From an uncultured Clostridia bacterium (GTDB lineage Bacteria; Bacillota; Clostridia; Christensenellales; Aristaeellaceae), in the NCBI GenBank assembly GCA_934636425.1, contig CAKUAV010000105.1, forward strand, positions 1-10,605: a stretch of DNA of 10,605 bases, written 5' to 3'. Below are positions 7,703-10,605 of the stretch, in pieces. Under the pieces are notes generated by a model. It had not been told where the DNA came from, made no database searches, and saw only the letters and a list, made by a program, of their open reading frames with translations. A program made the position numbers and the translations under genes. Positions within the stretch are counted from its first letter, which is position 1, and the number at the start of each line of letters is the position of its first letter.

Positions 7703-8635
7703 ATGTCTCAACGTCAGCCGGCGCGCCGGAAGGGCTTCGCCGCAAAATTGTGGGATCAGCGGATGCTGGTGCTCATGAGCCTGCCGGCGCTGCTGCTGGT
7801 CATCGTGTTTCAGTATATACCGCTCTACGGCATTACGATTGCGTTTCAGCGATTCAATCCGATCAAGGGCTTTTTCAATCCCGATATAGAGTGGGTGGGG
7901 CTGAAGTACTTTTACAAATTTTTTCAGACGCCCTATGTGTTTCGCCTTCTGCGCAACAATCTGATCATCAGTCTGGAGGATCTTCTCTTCGGCTTTCCGC
8001 TGCCGATCATACTGGCGATACTGCTCGATCAGCTCCAGCTGCCGCGCTATAAAAAGGTCGTGCAGACGATATCCTATCTGCCGCACTTTCTCTCGACGGT
8101 CATACTGGTCGGTCTGGTCAAGATGATATTCGCCTACGACGGCATCGTCAACGACGTGATCGAAAAGCTGGGCGGCGCGCGGCAGACATTCCTCATCAAC
8201 CGCTCGGCCTACAGGGCGCTGTTCATCGGCTCGGGCATATGGCAGGAGGTCGGCTGGGGCTCGATCATCTATCTGGCCGCGCTGACAAACGCCGATCCGC
8301 AGCTCATGGAGGCCGCCATTGTGGACGGCGCGACGCGATTCCAGCGCATCGTTCACGTCTCCATTCCGGCGATACTGCCCACGATTTCCATACAGCTGAT
8401 ATTCCGCGTGAGCAGCATACTGGGCGTGAGTCAGGAAAAGACCATACTGCTCTACAACGAATCGACCTACGAGGTGGCCGATGTCATCGGCAGCTACGTC
8501 TACCGGCAGGGCATCGTGGGCGGCAGCTATGAGTACACCACGGCGATCAGCCTGCTGATGAGCATCGTCTCGCTGGTGCTGATCACGCTGGCCAACTACA
8601 CCAGCCGCGCCATTTCGGAAACGAGCCTGTGGTGA
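7703..8635 (+). CDS. lplB: ABC transporter permease, LplB type (carbohydrate importer, first subunit)
   Basis: One of two membrane subunits of a carbohydrate-type (CUT1-like) ABC importer. The 310-residue protein begins with a basic segment, has a first membrane helix at about 21-43 ending in IPLYGITIAFQRFNP, a hallmark of the LplB/YtcP subgroup, and five further hydrophobic stretches. The ATPase-contacting loop EAAIVDG is at residues 203-209, followed by ATRFQRIVHVSIPAILPT. The start is the ATG at 7703, six bases after AGGAGG; a GTG and an ATG just upstream are in frame but overlap the ribosome binding site. It is first in an operon with a second permease and a binding protein. The symbol is used at family level; the substrate, probably an oligosaccharide or uronide-type sugar, cannot be read from the sequence. 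Confidence 0.93.
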   Translation: MSQRQPARRKGFAAKLWDQRMLVLMSLPALLLVIVFQYIPLYGITIAFQRFNPIKGFFNPDIEWVGLKYFYKFFQTPYVFRLLRNNLIISLEDLLFGFPLPIILAILLDQLQLPRYKKVVQTISYLPHFLSTVILVGLVKMIFAYDGIVNDVIEKLGGARQTFLINRSAYRALFIGSGIWQEVGWGSIIYLAALTNADPQLMEAAIVDGATRFQRIVHVSIPAILPTISIQLIFRVSSILGVSQEKTILLYNESTYEVADVIGSYVYRQGIVGGSYEYTTAISLLMSIVSLVLITLANYTSRAISETSLW

Positions 8636-8648
8636 GGAGGAAAAGCGC

Positions 8649-9557
8649 ATGAAGACAATGAAAATCAAAAAAACGGCGGGCGAGCGCTTCTTCGACGGGT
8701 TCAACGTCGCCTTTCTCTTCCTCTTTACGCTGCTCATGCTCTATCCGATCGTCTATGTGTTCGCCATTTCGCTCAGCTCGGCGCAGGCGGTCGATCAGGG
8801 CGGCTTCTTCCTCTGGCCGCGGGATTTCTCGCTGGACGCCTATAAGGTGGTCTTTTCCGAGCCGAACATGGGGCGCTCGTATCTGAACACGGTGTTCTAC
8901 GCCTTCACGAACACGTTTTTAGGCATGGCGTTCACATCCATGCTGGCCTACGCGCTCTCTGTGCAGGACTATGTGCTCAAAAAGCCGATCACGGTCATGC
9001 TGACCATCACGATGTTCATCAGCGGCGGCCTGATCCCCGGCTATCTGCTCAACAAGGCGCTCCATCTGATCGACACAGTGTGGGTCATGATCATTCCGGG
9101 CATCAGCGCCTACAACGTCGTGCTGTATCGCACGTTCTTTCAGGGCAACGCCATGCAGCTGCGCGAGGCCGCGATGATCGACGGCGCGGGCGAGTTCCGC
9201 ATCTATCTGCGGATTGTAACGCCGCTGTCCATCGCCATCTACGCCACGCTGGGGCTGTTCTCGCTGGTGGGCAACTGGAACGGCTGGTTCGGCGCGATGA
9301 TCTATCTGCGCCGCGAGGAGCTGTTCCCGTATCAGCTGCTGCTGCGCCGCATACTGGACAGCATCACCACGACGCTGCAGCGCGCCAATCAGGGCGACGA
9401 CGAATATCTGCGGCAGGCCATGCAGAACAGCCGCTATAACGCGCGCAACATCCAGATGGCCGCGATATTCATCGGCATGGCGCCGATACTGTGCGTCTAT
9501 CCCTTCATACAGAAGTATTTCGTCAAGGGCGTGTTCGTCGGCTCGATCAAGGGCTGA
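8649..9557 (+). CDS. ytcP: ABC transporter permease, YtcP type (carbohydrate importer, second subunit)
   Basis: Second membrane subunit of the importer, pairing with the upstream LplB-type protein. It has 302 residues with a first helix at about 18-42 (LLMLYPIVYVFAISLSSA) and several more. The ATPase-contact motif EAAMIDG is at residues 173-179, followed by AGEFRIYLRIVTPLS. The C-terminal part, with ILCVYPFIQKYFVKGVFVGS and a final IKG, is the typical ending of this family. The ribosome binding site AGGAGG overlaps the stop codon of the first permease, with only 13 bases between the genes, so translation is probably coupled. The length is normal for the family. Confidence 0.94.
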   Translation: MKTMKIKKTAGERFFDGFNVAFLFLFTLLMLYPIVYVFAISLSSAQAVDQGGFFLWPRDFSLDAYKVVFSEPNMGRSYLNTVFYAFTNTFLGMAFTSMLAYALSVQDYVLKKPITVMLTITMFISGGLIPGYLLNKALHLIDTVWVMIIPGISAYNVVLYRTFFQGNAMQLREAAMIDGAGEFRIYLRIVTPLSIAIYATLGLFSLVGNWNGWFGAMIYLRREELFPYQLLLRRILDSITTTLQRANQGDDEYLRQAMQNSRYNARNIQMAAIFIGMAPILCVYPFIQKYFVKGVFVGSIKG

Positions 9558-9574
9558 CAGTTATTCCCGATTGT

Positions 9575-9593
9575 CGGCGGCATTGAGCCGCTG
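9575..9593 (+). promoter_or_regulatory. Intercistronic hairpin between the permeases and the binding protein
   Basis: GCGGC (9577-9581) and GCCGC (9587-9591) pair around an ATTGA loop, extended by one wobble pair and one C-G pair, in the 66-base gap before the binding-protein gene. There is no T tract, so it is not a full terminator. Such hairpins may protect or separate mRNA segments so that the binding protein is made in excess; that role is inferred. Confidence 0.4.
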
Positions 9594-9623
9594 GTAATAT
9601 AATATCAAAGGAGGAACTGACCC

Positions 9624-10605
9624 ATGAAGAAACTGCTGTCAATACTGCTTGCGGCGCTGCTGATGATCGGCGCGCTGCCCGTGTCCGGCGCGCTGGCCGA
9701 TGGAGAGAGCGTGACGCTGTCCGTGCTCGCGCCCTACTTCAGCTCCTACGATCCCGCCGATACCCCCGTGCAGAAGGAGTATATCAAGAAGCTGAGCGAG
9801 CAGCTGGGCTATGACGTGACGCTGGAATACACCTATTTCGGCTGGGCGGCTGAGTATAAGGAGAAGCTGAACATCGCCGTCAACGCGGCCGATATGCCGT
9901 GGGACATCATTGGCCTCAACAGCCTGTCCGGCAGCGACGGAACCTTCCAGGGCGGCGCGACCAACGTCAACAGCCTGGGCAAGAAGGGCTATTTCGCCAA
10001 TCTGAAGGACTACGATACGCCCAATCTGGATCGCCTGCTCGCCGAGTGCGGTCAGTTGATCGACTATATGTACGATGAGGACGGCAACATCTATTTCTCG
10101 CCCATGTTCTCCGAGAATCAGGGCGGCACCTGCAATCCGAGCGGCGGCATTGTCATCGACAAGACCGTATTTGACGAGAACAACATCGCCTATCCGACCA
10201 CGCCCGAGGCGCTGCTCGAGGCGGCCAGGCAGCTCAAGGAGATATATCCCGATTCCTATCCCTTCCTGAACAGGAGCACGGGCGCGGGCGGCATCTGGGA
10301 ATGCATCAATGAAAAGGTATTTCCGTGCCATCGCTGGGTGCTGGGCTTCAACGGCACTGAGTACACCGTGGACGGCACCACGCAGGCCTTCCGAGACGCC
10401 GTGTCCTATGTCAACAAGATCTATGAGGACGGCCTGATCGCGCCCGACTATGCCGCGTGGGATCAGGACATGATCAAGGCGCAGCTGAACAGCGGCAAGT
10501 CCTTCATCTTCCTCAATCAGTATCTGGACGGCGGCTCCAAGCTGGATGTTACGGGCGTTGAGGGCCACGAGTACATCAACATTTCCTATGCGCTGGCCGA
10601 GAACA
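9624..10605 (+). CDS. Extracellular solute-binding protein of the ABC importer (3' end cut by window edge)
   Basis: Captures the transported ligand outside the cell and hands it to the two permeases. The visible 327 residues start with MKKLLSILLAALLMIGALPV, a clear signal peptide with cleavage expected after ALA at residue 25. They continue as a periplasmic-binding-protein-2 fold of the LplA type (VTLSVLAPYFSS, later EYKEKLNIAVNAADMPWDII, and VNKIYEDGLIAPDYAAWDQD). Family members are commonly 500-550 residues, so roughly 40 percent is missing. No lipobox cysteine is present in the signal peptide, which is unusual for a Gram-positive binding protein. Start: AAGGAGG nine bases before the ATG. 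The gene follows the permeases in the same direction; no ATPase gene is seen. Confidence 0.92.
   Translation, partial: MKKLLSILLAALLMIGALPVSGALADGESVTLSVLAPYFSSYDPADTPVQKEYIKKLSEQLGYDVTLEYTYFGWAAEYKEKLNIAVNAADMPWDIIGLNSLSGSDGTFQGGATNVNSLGKKGYFANLKDYDTPNLDRLLAECGQLIDYMYDEDGNIYFSPMFSENQGGTCNPSGGIVIDKTVFDENNIAYPTTPEALLEAARQLKEIYPDSYPFLNRSTGAGGIWECINEKVFPCHRWVLGFNGTEYTVDGTTQAFRDAVSYVNKIYEDGLIAPDYAAWDQDMIKAQLNSGKSFIFLNQYLDGGSKLDVTGVEGHEYINISYALAEN

Noticed and set aside
7616..8737. Minus-strand open frame opposite the first permease
   Set aside because: Antisense shadow of a gene with clear ABC-permease motifs, rich in Arg, Gln and His.
9639..10568. Minus-strand open frame opposite the solute-binding protein
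   Set aside because: Antisense shadow; the plus-strand frame has a signal peptide, ribosome binding site and operon context.

Overview
The window looks like chromosomal DNA from a GC-rich, endospore-forming member of the Firmicutes (class Clostridia). The evidence is a full-length spo0A response regulator, strong AGGAGG-type ribosome binding sites, sigma-A-like promoters, and a LplB/YtcP-type sugar transport cassette without its own ATPase. No plasmid, phage or insertion-sequence gene is visible.

Left part (1-2158): a DagK/YegS-type lipid kinase on the minus strand runs off the left edge and lacks only its last residues. Upstream of it, also on the minus strand, is a tRNA-Ala(GGC) gene with a near-consensus promoter and an intrinsic terminator. 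On the plus strand, a strong ribosome binding site precedes a protein made of two DUF11-type beta-sandwich repeats with no export signal.

Middle (2159-7345): a 484-base non-coding stretch carries two perfect 35-bp copies of a hairpin-forming repeat and a diverged third copy. Next is spo0A (minus strand), which stands alone rather than behind spoIVB. An intrinsic terminator separates it from a two-gene minus-strand operon. The first gene of that operon encodes an extremely acidic, Asp/Glu-rich, apparently disordered protein with one C-terminal membrane helix. The second encodes a membrane-anchored extracytoplasmic PQQ-type beta-propeller on a Thr-Pro stalk. The start of the acidic gene is displaced by one frame from its body, so the deposited sequence has either a one-base deletion or a real frameshift. 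Both proteins should sit N-in/C-out in the membrane, so one would display a polyanionic cytoplasmic tail and the other an extracellular propeller. Their function is unknown; this operon is the best candidate for something undescribed here.

Right part (7346-10605): after a 358-base divergent regulatory region, a plus-strand ABC importer operon encodes an LplB-type permease, a YtcP-type permease and an extracellular solute-binding protein that is cut by the right edge. The two permeases would form the membrane channel, the binding protein would capture a carbohydrate-like ligand, and the ATPase must come from elsewhere, as is usual for this family (MsmX-type shared ATPase).
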